Shown in pieces: positions 1-12,031 of a DNA stretch of 64,000 nucleotides. The stretch comes from Amphirosellinia nigrospora (lineage: Eukaryota; Ascomycota; Sordariomycetes; Xylariales; Xylariaceae), in the NCBI GenBank assembly GCA_004123355.1, contig SCHM01000005.1:1116001-1180000 (forward strand). Direction: 5' to 3'. Numbering within the stretch: position 1 is the first letter of the stretch; the number at the start of each line of letters is the position of its first letter. The position numbers and the translations under genes are program-made. The notes below the pieces were generated by a model, which was not told where the DNA came from, searched no databases, and saw only the letters and a list, made by a program, of their open reading frames with translations.

Positions 1-823
1 GTGTCAGACAGTCTTGCTACCGGCGTATCAGCACCGAGTATGCGCGGAGGACTCACGGTAACACCCCCTGTCCAAGCCACATTGGAGCAATTGTGATGAT
101 GACACTATCCACTAAATCCGCGTTCTCCCCTAGCAACGAGTTGATGACCTGGGCGCCTCCCTCGACCATGATGCTACGAAGACCTTCCTGCCGCACAGCC
201 GATAGAATGACACGCCAATCGAGGCGATGAGTACTGCTATCTCCATCCCGATGGCCGTTCAATACGATGAACTTCCCTCCAACGGCTTCTAATATGCCCC
301 TTTTGTGTGCCGATGGCTCCTTTTCCAGAGTCACGATATAGGGCGCCAGCCCCTTGCCTTCGCGCGCTAGTCGCATGACCTTGCTCTGAGCGGTGAAATC
401 CCAGCGCAGGCGCGGATCGACGATGATAGGCCGTGGCTGATGAGGTGTGATTCCGTTCCCGGTGCTCCCTTCACCCTCACGACCGACACCGGCCGAGTCA
501 GGCGCGACATCAGCCAACCGAGAGTTCAGACCCGGATCGTCCGCCATGGCAGTTCCGACGCCAACGCAGATGGCGTCGTGCCGGCTGCGAAGGTAGTGCG
601 TCATGGCCTTGGACTGAGGCCCGCTTAGCGCGGTGCGGATCCCAGGCCCTAGTGCCAGCGCAGAGTCAAGCGAGGTGGCGAAAGTGAGTGTTGTAAAGGG
701 GAGCACGGACGGTAATGGCGGTGAATCTACGCCCTCCGGATGCGAGGAAAATTGGGGAGGCGGCAAGTGAGGTTCCAAACGGTCACGGTCGGCTGCAGGA
801 AAATTGAGCGGTGCCTCGGCCAT
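1..823 (-). CDS. RIB7: Diaminohydroxyphosphoribosylamino-pyrimidine reductase (riboflavin synthesis), partial
   Basis: Fungal RIB7-type reductase of the RibD C-terminal (DHFR-like) family. It makes the NADPH-dependent reduction of the ribosylamino-pyrimidine early in riboflavin synthesis, in the cytosol. The family-like part runs from LPFTTLTFATSLDSALA through the nucleotide-binding stretch and the VEGGAQVINSLL motif to WLGQG near the window edge. The start at 823 (MAEAPLNFPAADRDRLEPHLPP) is preferred because it matches the usual fungal N-terminus; the frame is open upstream to 979 but that part is unlike the family. After WLGQG the frame stops at 53-55. The expected continuation VTVSPPRILGAD is present in the next frame down to base 1, and one extra base in the C run at 64-68 would join them. 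The C-terminus lies outside the window. Family assignment is firm; the frame break is probably an assembly error. Confidence 0.9.
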
Positions 824-3254
824 TCTGGATTTGGGTGAAACACCAAACGGCCGTTTGTTTCGCTCTCTGATTATACGGGCCGCGGGGGTTGGGGTGAGGT
901 TGTATTCTGACTTGAACAAGAGCTGGGAATCGGCAGGGCCACTTGCATTATGTGGATTCGCCTCCTCAACGTGCTGCAAGTCTTAGAGTTTCAGTAGTGC
1001 CTGCGGTAAAGCCACCGGTTTTCAAGAGATGCGGTATACCGGCCGAAAAAAACATTGATTCAGATGTGGTCATGATCTCTCAGTGGGTCTCTAAATCACC
1101 AGCACTTAAACTACCTACCTAGCCCGCCAGCACAATTACTACGTTAGGCACGGTTATGTCAACAATTAACCCAGATGACTATCGAGGTATCTTTCTTTTT
1201 TTCCTACATAGAAGAGAACTTGGCCAAATAGGAAAATAGCTTCCCAGATACCTTGAATGTTCATCTTGCTCAAAAGTCTGGGCAATCTGGACACATAACT
1301 TGGTACGATTTCTCATCTCTTTCAGACCCCGGCTTGCTTAGATAAGGTATAGATGGCACTATTCTATCCCACACCACACAGACTACAATAATAATATTCG
1401 AGAACAAGTTTGCCAAGGCCGCCCTCTATTCCCTGATTTTGACCTCTTTCTCTTGCTTCTGTCACACCGGCACAACCACGCACTGCGACCTAATAGCCAT
1501 TCATCATAACCACCCGCCGTAGAAGACGGAAGAGGCCCCGTCCTCACCCGAAGCCATATGGCTTTTTCATCGTGACTTGTTCTTTACTCAGCTACGCTAC
1601 ACAATGCACCGACTGGGCGCCTTGGCAATCGGATATTCACCCAGGATCTAATAATAATTCGCTCCACGAGTCCCATCAGCTTCGTACCCAACCCAAGAGT
1701 GGCGATTGAAGGGTAGCGAGAAGGACAGACAACAAGTATGTTCATAGGTGTCCTCGTAGCCCCAGAGAGCATCGCGGTGGGCCTTACGTCAGATCATATA
1801 CATCGAGGTATAGATACATGGGCGCCGTGACAAGAGACGGAAAAGAAGCCTGCATCGAACATGGCTCAAAGCGGGACAGCAGATGAGAGAATCGTACGTT
1901 CGCTGCCTCGGACGTACGGTTCGGTCCTGTGGTCTTGCATACAATAAACCACACAAAGTCCGAATCTGGATGAGTAGTTGGGATGGCAGCATTCATACAG
2001 ATAAAGACACGCGTGGCTTTGTAAATCATTACCCCACGAGGGCTGAGGCAGAAGTAGGTATCGCTCCCTGATGCCACAACTTGACCCCCGCTATTTACTG
2101 GCATCACGCGGGGGGGTGTGCTCATCACCTGTTGCCTGCCCCCTGCCAGAAGCCTTCACCGTGGACGGAACCTCGGAGCCCCTGTCAAACCTGCATCCTG
2201 ATGCTGCGGTATGGGTACTGGTATGGGTCTTGGTGCAATAGCATGTATCTGCAAGACCTTGATGTACACCGAGTCATGTAAGTAGATCCCTACGCACTTA
2301 CATGGGCACTTAGATAGTGAGAGTAGAAACAACAAAAGGGTAGAATCCCGCTCGGTCTGAGACGATGATCTGAGACCGAGGATGAGGAAGATATACCTAT
2401 TCACACAGGTGATGTGGATGCTAGGCATTGGAGGCCTCATTTTCACTTAGCTTACATATATTACTGTATACAGCAACTGCCGTACTTAGCGTTTACGCCT
2501 CCCTGGTGCAGAGGCGCAGAGACTAATCCGTTTACATATCTCTAGTACAATAATAACCACACTAACTCCTTCCACCGTACTTCTAGCGCCAATGAATTGG
2601 AAAGATTGGAAAGTTATAATTTCAAGATAGATGTGGACAAGTAGCAAATTGAATAGAGTGACAACACGGAGTAAGAGATAAAGAGAGAGAAGAAAGGAGG
2701 GACGTACATAGTAGATAACGTCTCAACCTTTGTGCAATTCCAAATATCATTCAACCAGACATTGAAGCCAAGGTGTGGCCAAGGCCACGCGGCCGCTGAG
2801 CTTCGCCACAAACGAAAAGCATCACTTAGCCATTCCTTATTGTGGCACGCTTACTTACAGGCAGAAGCCGTGTTATGGCCGTCACACAAAGAAAAAGGCG
2901 AAACCTCTCCGACACAACTTCAAACACGCACCGAGTCTTACAAGTACAGCGCTCACTACACCACCGTGCACGTGCACGTTTCGCTAGCGTTTCTGCCAAA
3001 GTGGAAATTAACTGACGACCTCCCTTCTATCCTCATTTACCTTAACACTTTCCTGAGTATCCTGTTCCCAGCTCTCACATCGCACACGACAACATACACC
3101 GGGCCAACAAACCTCTTGGCAAAAACCACCATCCATCTCGAACCCGATCGCATCTCCATCATCTCCGTCCCTCTACGCCGTCGCAGCCGGCCGGCTCTCC
3201 CGAAACCAATCAGCCCATCCATCTGCTACCCAAAACCGCACCACCACACACACG
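824..3254. other. Intergenic, no supported gene
   Basis: I see only short, mutually overlapping open frames without recognisable domains. The longest (minus strand, 1784-2128, 114 codons) has no family-like pattern. The last 300 bases before 3255 are pyrimidine-rich and C/A-rich and are probably the promoter and 5' leader of the next gene. Confidence 0.5.
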
Positions 3255-3626
3255 ATGTCTCACAAATACGACGAGCCGCCCGCCTACCACGGCGGCAGCC
3301 CCGGCCCGCAGGCGCCGCAAGCCGCATACCAGCAGCCATACGGCGGAGACCCGAACTATCCCGGTTACGCGCCGGGGCCCAACATGGGCTACCACCAGCA
3401 GATGCCGCCGCAGCATCAGCATCAGCACTACCCCCCGCAGGGCCAGCCGGGGTACTACCCTCCCCAAGGCCCGGGCTACTACCCACCGCAGCAAGGAGGG
3501 TATTACCCGCCGCAGGGCGGCTACTACCCGCAGGATAGGGCCGCAGGTGGCGCCGCGGGTGGCGGGTGTCTGGGCGCGTTGCTCGGCACGCTTGCATGCT
3601 GTTGCTGCTTAGACCTGCTGTTCTAG
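3255..3626 (+). CDS. Small Pro/Tyr/Gln-rich protein with C-terminal cysteine-rich (CYSTM-like) tail
   Basis: 123 residues in a single exon with an A-rich context before the ATG. Residues 1-90 are disordered and contain repeated PPQG/GYYPPQ units like those of rhodopsin-tail and annexin-type repeats. The end (about residues 96-123) is Gly-rich, then GCLGALLGTLACCCCLDLLF, a short hydrophobic segment with a run of four cysteines. This layout is that of CYSTM-module proteins, small membrane-tethered proteins linked to stress tolerance in fungi and plants; the cysteines may be palmitoylated (family knowledge). No frame break is seen. The exact role is unknown. Confidence 0.8.
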   Translation: MSHKYDEPPAYHGGSPGPQAPQAAYQQPYGGDPNYPGYAPGPNMGYHQQMPPQHQHQHYPPQGQPGYYPPQGPGYYPPQQGGYYPPQGGYYPQDRAAGGAAGGGCLGALLGTLACCCCLDLLF

Positions 3627-4245
3627 GCTCCCGAGGCCCGATGCTGCTGGCGGTCCAACGACAGGGTGATCGTCGGCTAGATGGAGGATAACGTGTTTGT
3701 ATAAAGTATGGCGGAAGGCGAACGTCATGGTACGATACCACATCGACAAATGTCTTCTCTCGGAAGGGCACGCGACCGACGACGCGGTGGAGACATGGTT
3801 ACTTCGGTGCAGGGAGGCAAGCAAAACGGCTGCTCAGGAGAGTTGCTTTATATGCAAGGTCCGCCAAGACAAGTCCGTCGACCCATTGTCGATGTTAGGT
3901 GTGGGTGTATACGGATTATACGCATTGTACCCTCAGAGGAGTCAAGGCACATTGCATTTCAGTCGTTTAGAGGCGGCGGGTTACTATGGCTATAGGATTC
4001 GATTCGGCGTTTTGGTCCAGGAAACAATCATACTAGAGTTCCTTTGTAATAGCATCAAGTTCGTTGCATAATTATCCACCAACCATTCTATTAGATGACA
4101 GTGACTATCGTTAGAGATATAGGTTTCGTATTCCACTACACAATCCACAACTAAGTGCCTTTCTAACAACCCAATGCTCCTATTCGTGATATATGCTACG
4201 TAGTAGTAAATACGCAGTAGTAAAGGGGAACCCAATTGACATACA
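3627..4245. other. Intergenic between convergent genes
   Basis: Holds the 3' ends of two convergent genes. Short frames at 3697-4071 show no recognisable domain. No other feature is seen. Confidence 0.5.
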
Positions 4246-5685
4246 TCATTTGGTGACACCATTAGTCCTCTCCGAGGCTAAGCTCGAGAATAGCTCAGCA
4301 AACTTCTCCCGTGCCTCGGTAACGCAGTCATGCGAGTAGATCATCTTCTGCACATCGGGACTCGCCCACTTATCCGGCACCGCGTTGCCCTTCTTCCGCG
4401 CCTCGGCGAACTGGCGGTCGCGCTCCTCCTTGGCCTTGCCCTCGCCCAGATGCAGCGTGCGGCCCGAGAACGCGGCCATCTCGACGAGCTCGTACGTGCG
4501 GTCCTTGCGCAGCAGCTCGTAGACCTGCAGAGCGCGCGAGAGCGCCTCCCTGTCGATCTTCCCGTCGGCGTGGTGGCCACGGTGGGGACCGCGCTGACGC
4601 ACTCGGCCACCACGGCGGCGTCTTCGATGGCCATCGTGGCCCCCTGGCCAAGATGCGGGAGCGTCGGGTGGCAGGCGTCGCCGATGAGGGTCACGCCGCC
4701 GAGAGTCCATCTCTCTAGCGGCTTGTGGGAGCGTAGCCTCCACTCGCAGACCTCTCCCTCGGGGACGAGATCCAGCATGCGCTGTACGAGGGGCAGAAGT
4801 CGCCGTATACTTTCAGCATGGCGCTCTTGTCGCCCCGCGTCGTGTACGTCACGCTAGGGGCGGCGGCGAAGTTGGTATCCGGCTGGCACGTCGATAGGTT
4901 GTAGATACTCTTGTTGCTGATCGGGTATGCGACAATGTGTCGCTTCTCGCCGATCCACCTCAATGCGCAGTCTGAATCTAGCAGCTCGATCATCTCGGGG
5001 TCGTGCGCCATCTGCGACCGCGACAGCATGATGCGATAGGCCGCCTGCCCCGTGTCTTCGACCTCGCCGAGCTGTTGATTGACTTCAGCAGGGCTGTTCG
5101 TACAGCGGATTTGATACCGTCCGCGGCGAGGAGGATATCGGTTTCCACGTCGTACGTCTCGCCGCCGCGAGGCCGTACCGTAAACGATACCTTGTCGGGC
5201 CGAACGCGTTGAGGCTCTCCAAGGCGGTGGAGAAATGGAAAGTGATGGCCGGTTCGTTCTGGCACCTTCAAATAGACTACCCGCCAGGGATGCACGATGC
5301 CCGACACAATGCGCATAGCCTACAGATCGGAGACATCGCCCATCTGAACGAGCGCTAATTCTTTATTCGTAGAGCCTCGCGGATACTCGACGACGTGACC
5401 GTGGTCGCCTCGGCGTGGATCTTGGCCCAGCACCCCAACGGTCCAGGACGCGGGCCAGGTTCGGCGCCAGCTGTATGCCCGCGCCCACGAAGCCGAGGTT
5501 CGACGCCGTTTCGTAGACGTCGATCTTCTTGAACCCCTTTTTCGCAAAGGCGAGGGCGCAGGCCAGGCCGCCCATGCCTAGACGAGCAGCATTGTGAGTC
5601 GAAATAAGATCTGTAATACGAGTAATGGTGAAAAACTCTTACCTGCGCCGATGATAGATATCCGTAACTCTGTGACGTCCGACAT
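4246..5685 (-). CDS. FAD-dependent monooxygenase (salicylate hydroxylase-like), many frame breaks
   Basis: Class A flavoprotein hydroxylase of the UbiH/salicylate hydroxylase type. Exon 1 (5685-5643) encodes MSDVTELRISIIGAG; a 65-nt intron (5642-5578, GTAAGA...TAG) splits the Rossmann motif, which completes as GAGMGGLACALAFAKKG. Further on come the STNKELA and GHRASLAG stretches, the DG motif region DILLAADGIKS, and the FAD-binding GDACHPTLPHLGQGATMAIEDAA. The C-terminus ends SERTNGVTK. The family-like protein is spread over all three minus frames. Switches are visible near 5450, 5370, 5240, 5200, 5110, 4790 and 4565, several at short G or C runs (for instance CTCGTACAG preceded by CCC at about 4787). 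Order and spacing are those of a full-length enzyme of about 450 residues. Substrate is unknown. Either a recent pseudogene or, more likely, uncorrected indels. Confidence 0.82.
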
Positions 5686-7161
5686 GATGGTATGCCACGC
5701 CCTGAAATCGAAGATGAAAGCCGAGAACAACGGCTGGCTGCCTGCTACTGCGCGCCAACTCCTATTTCAAGGAATAATGCGGGCAATAATATATTCCTCA
5801 ATCAGAAGGGAAACCCCGTGTTTAAACTTTGAAAGGGGAGGCATCGCGGGCAATAAAAATCCCCGAATAGCGACTCGCTAGCAGTGAGGATTGTAAGATA
5901 CGCGTTTCTGGGAGTCATGTGGGGGGCGATAGACACCCGGTTAATGAGGGGGTTTCAATCGAACACCGGCAATGCTCGTGAGGTTATTGGATTGGCCAGG
6001 GCAATCATTTTGCCTGAGAAGCCCCGAGGCGCTGGAACGCTCTGGGGAAATGCGCCTCCCAGTAAGCAAAATTTAGTACCTCCTGGGATTCGGCCTTCCG
6101 AGGTTTTTCGCTCTTGTGGCTGCATGGTATTTTATTCATCCTGACAGTGATAGAATGCTGGAGGAATGATGTGATACTGCTTGACAAAAGCAAGGTATAA
6201 GCCCCCACATGCCACTGATTCCAGACGCAGCATTATCTAGATATGCGAACTTTGATCACAGTGAATCCCATAGACGCTCAATTCTACAATATCGCAGAGA
6301 TATTATTTATTGTCTGAAGTAATATACCTATAGCACAAAAGCGAAAGCCTCAAATTGCGATTTCATATATGAAACCCGCGGACTATAGGTGGCCTTGCTA
6401 TAACTTACACAGGCTTGTTACCTAGTTGGCGCTTTGGTCCGCGCGGTAAAAGGCGATAATATCAATCACTTCCGCTTGCGGCCAAACTCGGCGGTTACAC
6501 TATGTGCACCCCGTTCGAAGTAGGTAATGCATGATGACATCTTAGAGCCGCCAAGATCCATGGCTAAAGAAAGTATGATGAGTTATATAGATGAGTTGTA
6601 GGGGTCGTATTTGTATTCGAAGAACAAACGATCCATGACTTTCAGCTGCAGACAGTAAGTATGATGATTACACTGACAAAGAGATGCGGTCATGATATCG
6701 CTATCCTACCTCATATTCGTGCGATCAAATATCATCCACTGTACACAACCACCCTCTTAACAGTTTCCAATTATGATACATCATAATAACGAAAGAGTCA
6801 AGATAACTTAGAGCCTTGAAGTTTGAGGGAGAAAACGGACTATATCTGGACGACAACGCGGGGCAGTACGCGGGGCAATACAGAGCTGTGCCATAGCTCC
6901 AAAGACCGCCTTATCGATAAGCCCTTTGCCCTGACCGTCGATGCCCCTATGCTTTGCATAGACATCTTAACAGCCGAATGTCTCAACAATGCACACTATT
7001 TCTTTCCTTCGCCTTTCTTTTAATTCCCACGAAAGAATCTCGCCGCCTGAGTTGAAATGAGCTCCCAGAAATTTGGCACGTTACCAGCGCTTAGGAGACA
7101 GCACCTGCTGGCGAATTGTAGGTATAGCTTGCTACGACAACTTCGTCCAATCTAAACAGTC
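5686..7161. other. Intergenic, divergent promoter region
   Basis: Lies between two divergently transcribed genes. Open frames at 5884-6144 and 6823-7023 have no recognisable content. Nothing else is supported. Confidence 0.5.
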
Positions 7162-8160
7162 ATGGCTGACACGAGCTTCAGTGCTGGGCTCAAACAAGCG
7201 TGCCCAGATGGCGTCTATGTCGCCTTGACGCCCGGGGACCCGAGTCTCTGGGCTGGGGCCATTTTCGTGCGTGATGGTGAGACCCATAAGAACCATTCAT
7301 TTGTCGCTTCTTCTAACGTGACCACGAGGCCCGTATGCCCCGGCTGTCATGCGATTCCAGATTTCCTTTCCAGATCTTACCCAAAGCTACCACCCTTAGT
7401 GACTTTCTCAACCGACATGTTTCATCCTTTAATCACACCTCTCAGTACATATATGTATTCCACCGATGTACAGGACAACGGCACAGTGAGTGCAACTGAT
7501 GATGAACGCCTGCCACCTGGAGGCTTCAGTTTAAGGCACGGATTCCCAGACTGGTTTGGCCGCCGCGGCCGGAGGTCAGCTGGCAATAAACAATCTGATG
7601 GAGACCAAGCAGCTCGACAGACTCCGCATCGACCGCGCCGCCCACCGATCTTAGTAGCGGAGGCACATCCAGCTCGAGGAATTCAGCCATGGGCCAATCA
7701 CCCGGATTCTTTGACACGAAAAGAAATGAGGTGTCTACGTTTGCTATTCTTCATTATATTCGTAGCACCTTTGATGATGAAGATGTACTGGACAAGATAC
7801 CGCTTGAAGCAGCGGGGAATCCCGGTGCGTGGCACGCCTGGCGGACCTATCGCGTTGAGAAGGGCAAGAGTTTGAACCACTGCATACAGGGGACGCGGCG
7901 ACGCCCGCCGTAACCTCTACGACAAGCCAAGGCTCAACGAGAAAGCCCGGAGAGTGGAACTGGGAAGGTGTCTGGAGGAGAGGGTCAAGAAGGGTGTCTC
8001 GACCAGCTTATCTGAGCCAGTCATGTTTGGTGGCGGTGGTGCTGCCGATGAGGTTGTAAGTTTGTGCGAATTGTGATACCTATGACATACGATAGGACTC
8101 ACCATCTGGGCTAAATCGCTCACAAACTGGCAGATGCGGTTTCTAAACGTCGGAGGATGA
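7162..8160 (+). CDS. Ubiquitin-conjugating (UBC-fold, UEV/AKTIP-like) protein
   Basis: Starts MADTSFSAGLKQACPDGVYVAL. A 52-nt intron (7277-7328, GTGAGA...GAG, branch TCTAAC) sits after FVRDG; exon 2 continues PYAPAVMRFQISFP then SYPKLPPLVTFSTDMFHPLITP, the typical E2 beta-sheet and PPxVxF/HP region. The family's catalytic HPN and following Cys are absent (HPLI instead), so this is a non-catalytic E2-like variant such as the AKTIP/FTS group. Later stretches ending in EAAGNPGAWHAWRTYR, KPGEWNWEGVW and SLSEPVMFGGGG are in other frames. A last intron begins GTAAGT at about 8057 and ends CAG at about 8133, leading to MRFLNVGG and the stop at 8158-8160. Frame breaks are seen near 7374, between about 7600 and 7690, and near 7966. 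E2 fold is fairly sure; subfamily is inference. Confidence 0.68.
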
Positions 8161-8598
8161 CCTCACCTTGATAAAGGATAATCTCTTGCGCACCATGGAT
8201 CATCCTTCCTGAATTCTCCTCCATCAGTTCAGGCAATCGAATATTTGAGACACTGTGAGTGTTCTTGCCCTATTTAATCGCATTCACGCAGGAAGTCTAT
8301 ACTGGATCGAGACAAGAGACACCTGCCACCTACTACGACGTTATTCATTCTGGGAACTTGCAGCCTCGCACGTTTTCTGCATTTACTACTTGTTTCACCC
8401 TCACTGATTTGTACACCGCGGCTTCTACTTTGTGACTTACATCATATCAGAATCATATACCCCGAGGATTAAATAGACTAATTCCTGTTCTCGTCTTGCT
8501 AGGCGTTTATATGGACAAACCAAACTTTTCGCACCTTTCTGACAGTGTCTCACACCAAAAGCCCAATATCAATCGCTATAACTTAGTAGCATTTGGCT
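8161..8598. other. Intergenic spacer
   Basis: AT-rich spacer with no recognisable coding content; presumably 3' flank of the E2-like gene and promoter of the next gene. Confidence 0.45.
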
Positions 8599-10647
8599 AT
8601 GCCTATAAAAATTCCGCCCACTATCATCACTGTTACCATCGTGATTCCTGGGGTGCTCGTTTTATTATTTATAGGCTGCATCATCAGAGGGTTCAACCTC
8701 CTGCGTCTTCCTTCACTGAGGAGGTTACAACGTAGAAGCTCGCCTCGCTAATTCCATTGAATCTCATCACTCATCTGGTCAATAGCTCTGTGACTATTGA
8801 GAGCATCTTTATCGGCCAAAACGGAGATCATGTCGCTCCCGAGAGACAAACTGTCGCCGTGGAAAACCCTAACCCCAATGGCGGATATCCCTCCCCCTCC
8901 ATATAATTAAAAGGACCAAGACAGTGGAGTTTCATCACAATACGAAAAGAGAGTCAAGCAGTGGTAGCATTGACTACGGTCCAGATCGGCCACTAAGTGT
9001 GATGAAGAAGCGTCGATACCCTAGTCCGGCCGACCAAATTACTTCTAGTGCCAGCACCCGCCAGAAACAAGCTGCAAACGGAAAATCCAGCTTCAGAATG
9101 AGTGGCCTTAATCCAGATGGAGATCTGATTTCTTCAGCTCAGAAACAAACAACGTCGCAAGCTCCATTACGGTGGTTTTCAAGACAACGGACATCTTCTT
9201 CTGGTACCACATGTCACAGGTACCACTCGCACAGCCGCACTCCATCTTCCAGGATGTCGTCGATTGAACGAAAGTCGAACTTAGACGTTGCCGACGAAAA
9301 TTCGGCCTTGGAGACCTATGACTCACGGATATTAGCACAAATGAACACCTCTTCTCCAGCATCGCCACAACGGCTGACTACAGTGACGATTGTCACCTTC
9401 TCGTTCCACGGATTTCAATAACGCCTGAGGTGCAAATGTCTAGCAATGCCACGTGTATAGTTTAGGCGACTATCGAAATATCTGCTCGATTATGTCGTCC
9501 ATATAATGATAATATGATGGGTGTGGACCAGAACGATAGCTCGCTTTTGTCAAATCCTCTACGCGTAGGTAGTGTATCCCGGTTTGGGCGCCTTTACAAC
9601 CTTCAGATCGATGTTTTTCCTACGGCGCAGACCACCATACTCGAAGTGATAGAGGGTAACAAAAACAAGTGAGAAACTTTGTTTCTTCTTCACATCACTC
9701 TGTTACGCTTACACTGCCTTAGAATTCTCAATCTCGGCTCTAGTATGCTAGTACTAGCAAAGGTCAAGATAGATTATAGACGACCACGACAACCTAACAG
9801 AGCTATGCTACTAAAGTCTGATGAACTCATCGCTGATCTCGAGAGCGAGCTTGGGCTTGCTAGTATTGAATACCTCCAGGTGTGCCTACAATACCACCAT
9901 TCCGGATTTTCCAGATCGAACCCTACCACGCCAACAGACGGAACAATAGACTATCAGACTCGACTTAAGACGGCTGCAACCGGTGTCATTGGTCAGCAAG
10001 CTTTACGCTCGTTGGACTCAGCTCATTTTAGTGCTAGAGAAAGTTCGCTTTTCGATATCATTGCTTCATATTGGGTCCCCTTCGCGCCGACGAAATATTC
10101 TCCCGGAAGACGTATGAAGCCAACTCGACAATCGCGAACAATACAATTCTGATAGATAGCGGCAAGGATACGACGCCTAGGTGTGGTTCCGCACACCAGA
10201 TGACAACAGTACTCGACCCATGTACCCCGTTACCACGAAGAAAAGCTGGCCTTCAGTCCCCATCCCCTGAACAAGGGACGATCCTGCCCGTAGGATATGG
10301 ACTGAGATGCGCCGCAGGGCCTCAGCCGTCCCAATACACGTGCAACCAAAGCTAAGGACTCATCACCCACGGCTGTACGAACCAAGGCGGGGAGGATGTC
10401 GACTGCTGCCAGTTCATTGAGAACAAAATCCGAAGTGGACCGCCAAAGGGAACTGATACGCGACTTAGCCTTGCGTAACAAGAGGTCAATAGGCGCAGAA
10501 AGTCTGAAGAGTCTGGTTCCCTCAATGATGAATCTCGAGGTGAGCAGCAAAGAGGCCTGGGGAGATTCATCGGACACCTCTAACAAGGAAAACGTCCCGC
10601 CTGGGCGTCGCAAAGAAGGGCGGTGGAGTCTTGCGGGATTGTGGTGA
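8599..10647 (+). CDS. Unrecognised fungal protein with N-terminal membrane helix, broken frame
   Basis: I do not recognise this gene. The ATG at 8599 opens a peptide with one clear hydrophobic segment, IITVTIVIPGVLVLLFIGCII, followed by basic residues (RLPSLRRLQRR), which suggests a membrane-anchored N-terminus. Downstream, protein-like stretches appear in changing frames on the same strand: LLVPRISITPEVQMSS (about 9390-9450), RFGRLYNLQIDVFPTAQTTILEV (9580-9650, given in two parts: RFGRLYNLQID and VFPTAQTTILEV), KSDELIADLESELGLASIEY (9820-9880), SSLFDIIASYW (about 10040-10070). It ends SNKENVPPGRRKEGRW...LAGLW at 10647. The stop codons between them could be frame breaks, as in neighbouring genes, or unrecognised introns. 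Joining these pieces into one gene is inference. Confidence 0.4.
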
Positions 10648-11066
10648 GACTTAACGGACGTAGATTTACATGTATGAACGTTTTGGTTATTGCGAAACCT
10701 GTTTTAGAAACACAATTTTATATAGGCCCTAGAAGGCAGAGGCCTACTTTCGATGCAAGCTTGCCTTGTGCTGGTTTCCTCTTTATTATGTCAATAATGG
10801 CCGGTCATGTGGTGAGGGTTCAACATTAGTACTCGGTTCATAGGAAAGCTACTGGAAGCGACGGTGCTCTGAGAATAGTATGACAGTGGCCCCGGCTGAT
10901 ATACTGGTAGTATTCATTTATGGCTTCTAGGAGCCATCCTATCCAAAAGTTCTCTCTACAAACCGTAATTAATGTAGACTTGATACTGTCGTTTATTTTT
11001 ACGTGATTGAAACTTGTTATTTTGGTTTGTTTATTTAGCTACAGGCGTGCTAGACCTATCCATGTA
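10648..11066. other. Intergenic between convergent genes
   Basis: 3' flanks of two convergent genes. I see nothing else. Confidence 0.5.
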
Positions 11067-12031
11067 TCATAACTCATCACGCCACGGAATCGAGTCCTGC
11101 GCCCCCAACTTCTCGACCGTCCTAGCAGCTGCGCAATTCGCCTTCTGCACGGCACGCCGCTCCCGTTCCCGCGCCCACGACATCGAGAGCGTACTGTCCG
11201 ACAAACGTGTCTCCCGCGGCCGTCGTATCCACGACTTTAGCCGCCGCACGAGCCCCTTTTTCTCCGCGCCCAGCGCCGCAGCAGTCATGTAGAAAACGCC
11301 GCGTCCGCCTAGCGTGATGATGACGTTCTGCACGCCGAGGTCTAGAAATCTCTGGGAGACCTTCTCGAGGCCGGCCTCGCTCTCGAGCTCCGCCTCGCCG
11401 ACGCCGCCCAGCATGGCCGCCTCGGTCTCGTTCACGACGAGGTGCGCGAGGCCCGCGTACGCGGCGTCCGGCAGGGGCTGCGCGGGCGCCGGGTTCAGCA
11501 GCACGGGCACGGAAGCGTCCCGCGCCGCGCGCAAGGCGGCCAGGACCGTGGGGAGCGGGATCTCCAGCTGCATGATCAGGAGGTCGGGCTTTGGGTCCGG
11601 CAGCGAGGCGAAGTCCGCGGGGAGTAGGCTGTGGTTCGCCTCTGGGGATAGTATGATGCGGTTCTGCCCCGTCGGCTCGTCGACTACGATGATGGCGATG
11701 CCCGTCTTTAGAGAGGGGGAGGATGCCACGCCCGACACGTCCACGCCGTGCGAGGATAGGTTCGATGTTAGTACAGAGCCGTAGCTGTCGGCGCCTACGG
11801 CGCCGAGCATACGGATGTGTGCGCTTTCATCTGTGGATGGGATGTGGATGTGTGCCGTGAGCGCGAGAGCTTCGCGCACGCCACGGCTTGGTTCGCGCCT
11901 TTCCCGCCGGGCGATACGGCGAAGGAGGTGGATGTCATGGTCTCGCCTGGCAAGGGGTGGTGCGAGACGTAGGAGACTAGGTCGATGTTCAGTGAGCCGA
12001 GCACCGTGATCAGGGGTGTTTTGGCCGCCAT
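11067..12031 (-). CDS. RBK1: Ribokinase (PfkB family)
   Basis: Phosphorylates D-ribose to ribose 5-phosphate in the cytosol. The start at 12031 gives MAAKTPLITVLGSLNIDLVS, the usual ribokinase beginning. GGKGANQAVACAKL is the sugar-binding/dimer signature, followed in the next frame by MLGAVGADSYG; the switch is near 11875. Then LNPAPAQPL, VNETEAAMLGG and VIITLGGRGVFY follow the family. The catalytic segment TTAAGDTFVGQYALDVV, with the base Asp, is present but out of frame at roughly 11170-11235: a loss and a gain of one base flank it. The frame returns for QKANCAAARTVEKLGAQDSI and WRDEL at the stop. An in-frame upstream ATG at 12064 adds 11 residues and is less likely. Family is certain; the breaks look like sequence errors because both sides stay conserved. 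Confidence 0.9.

Noticed and set aside
1784-2128. 114-codon minus-strand frame
   Set aside because: No domain, overlapped by other random frames, no convincing start context.
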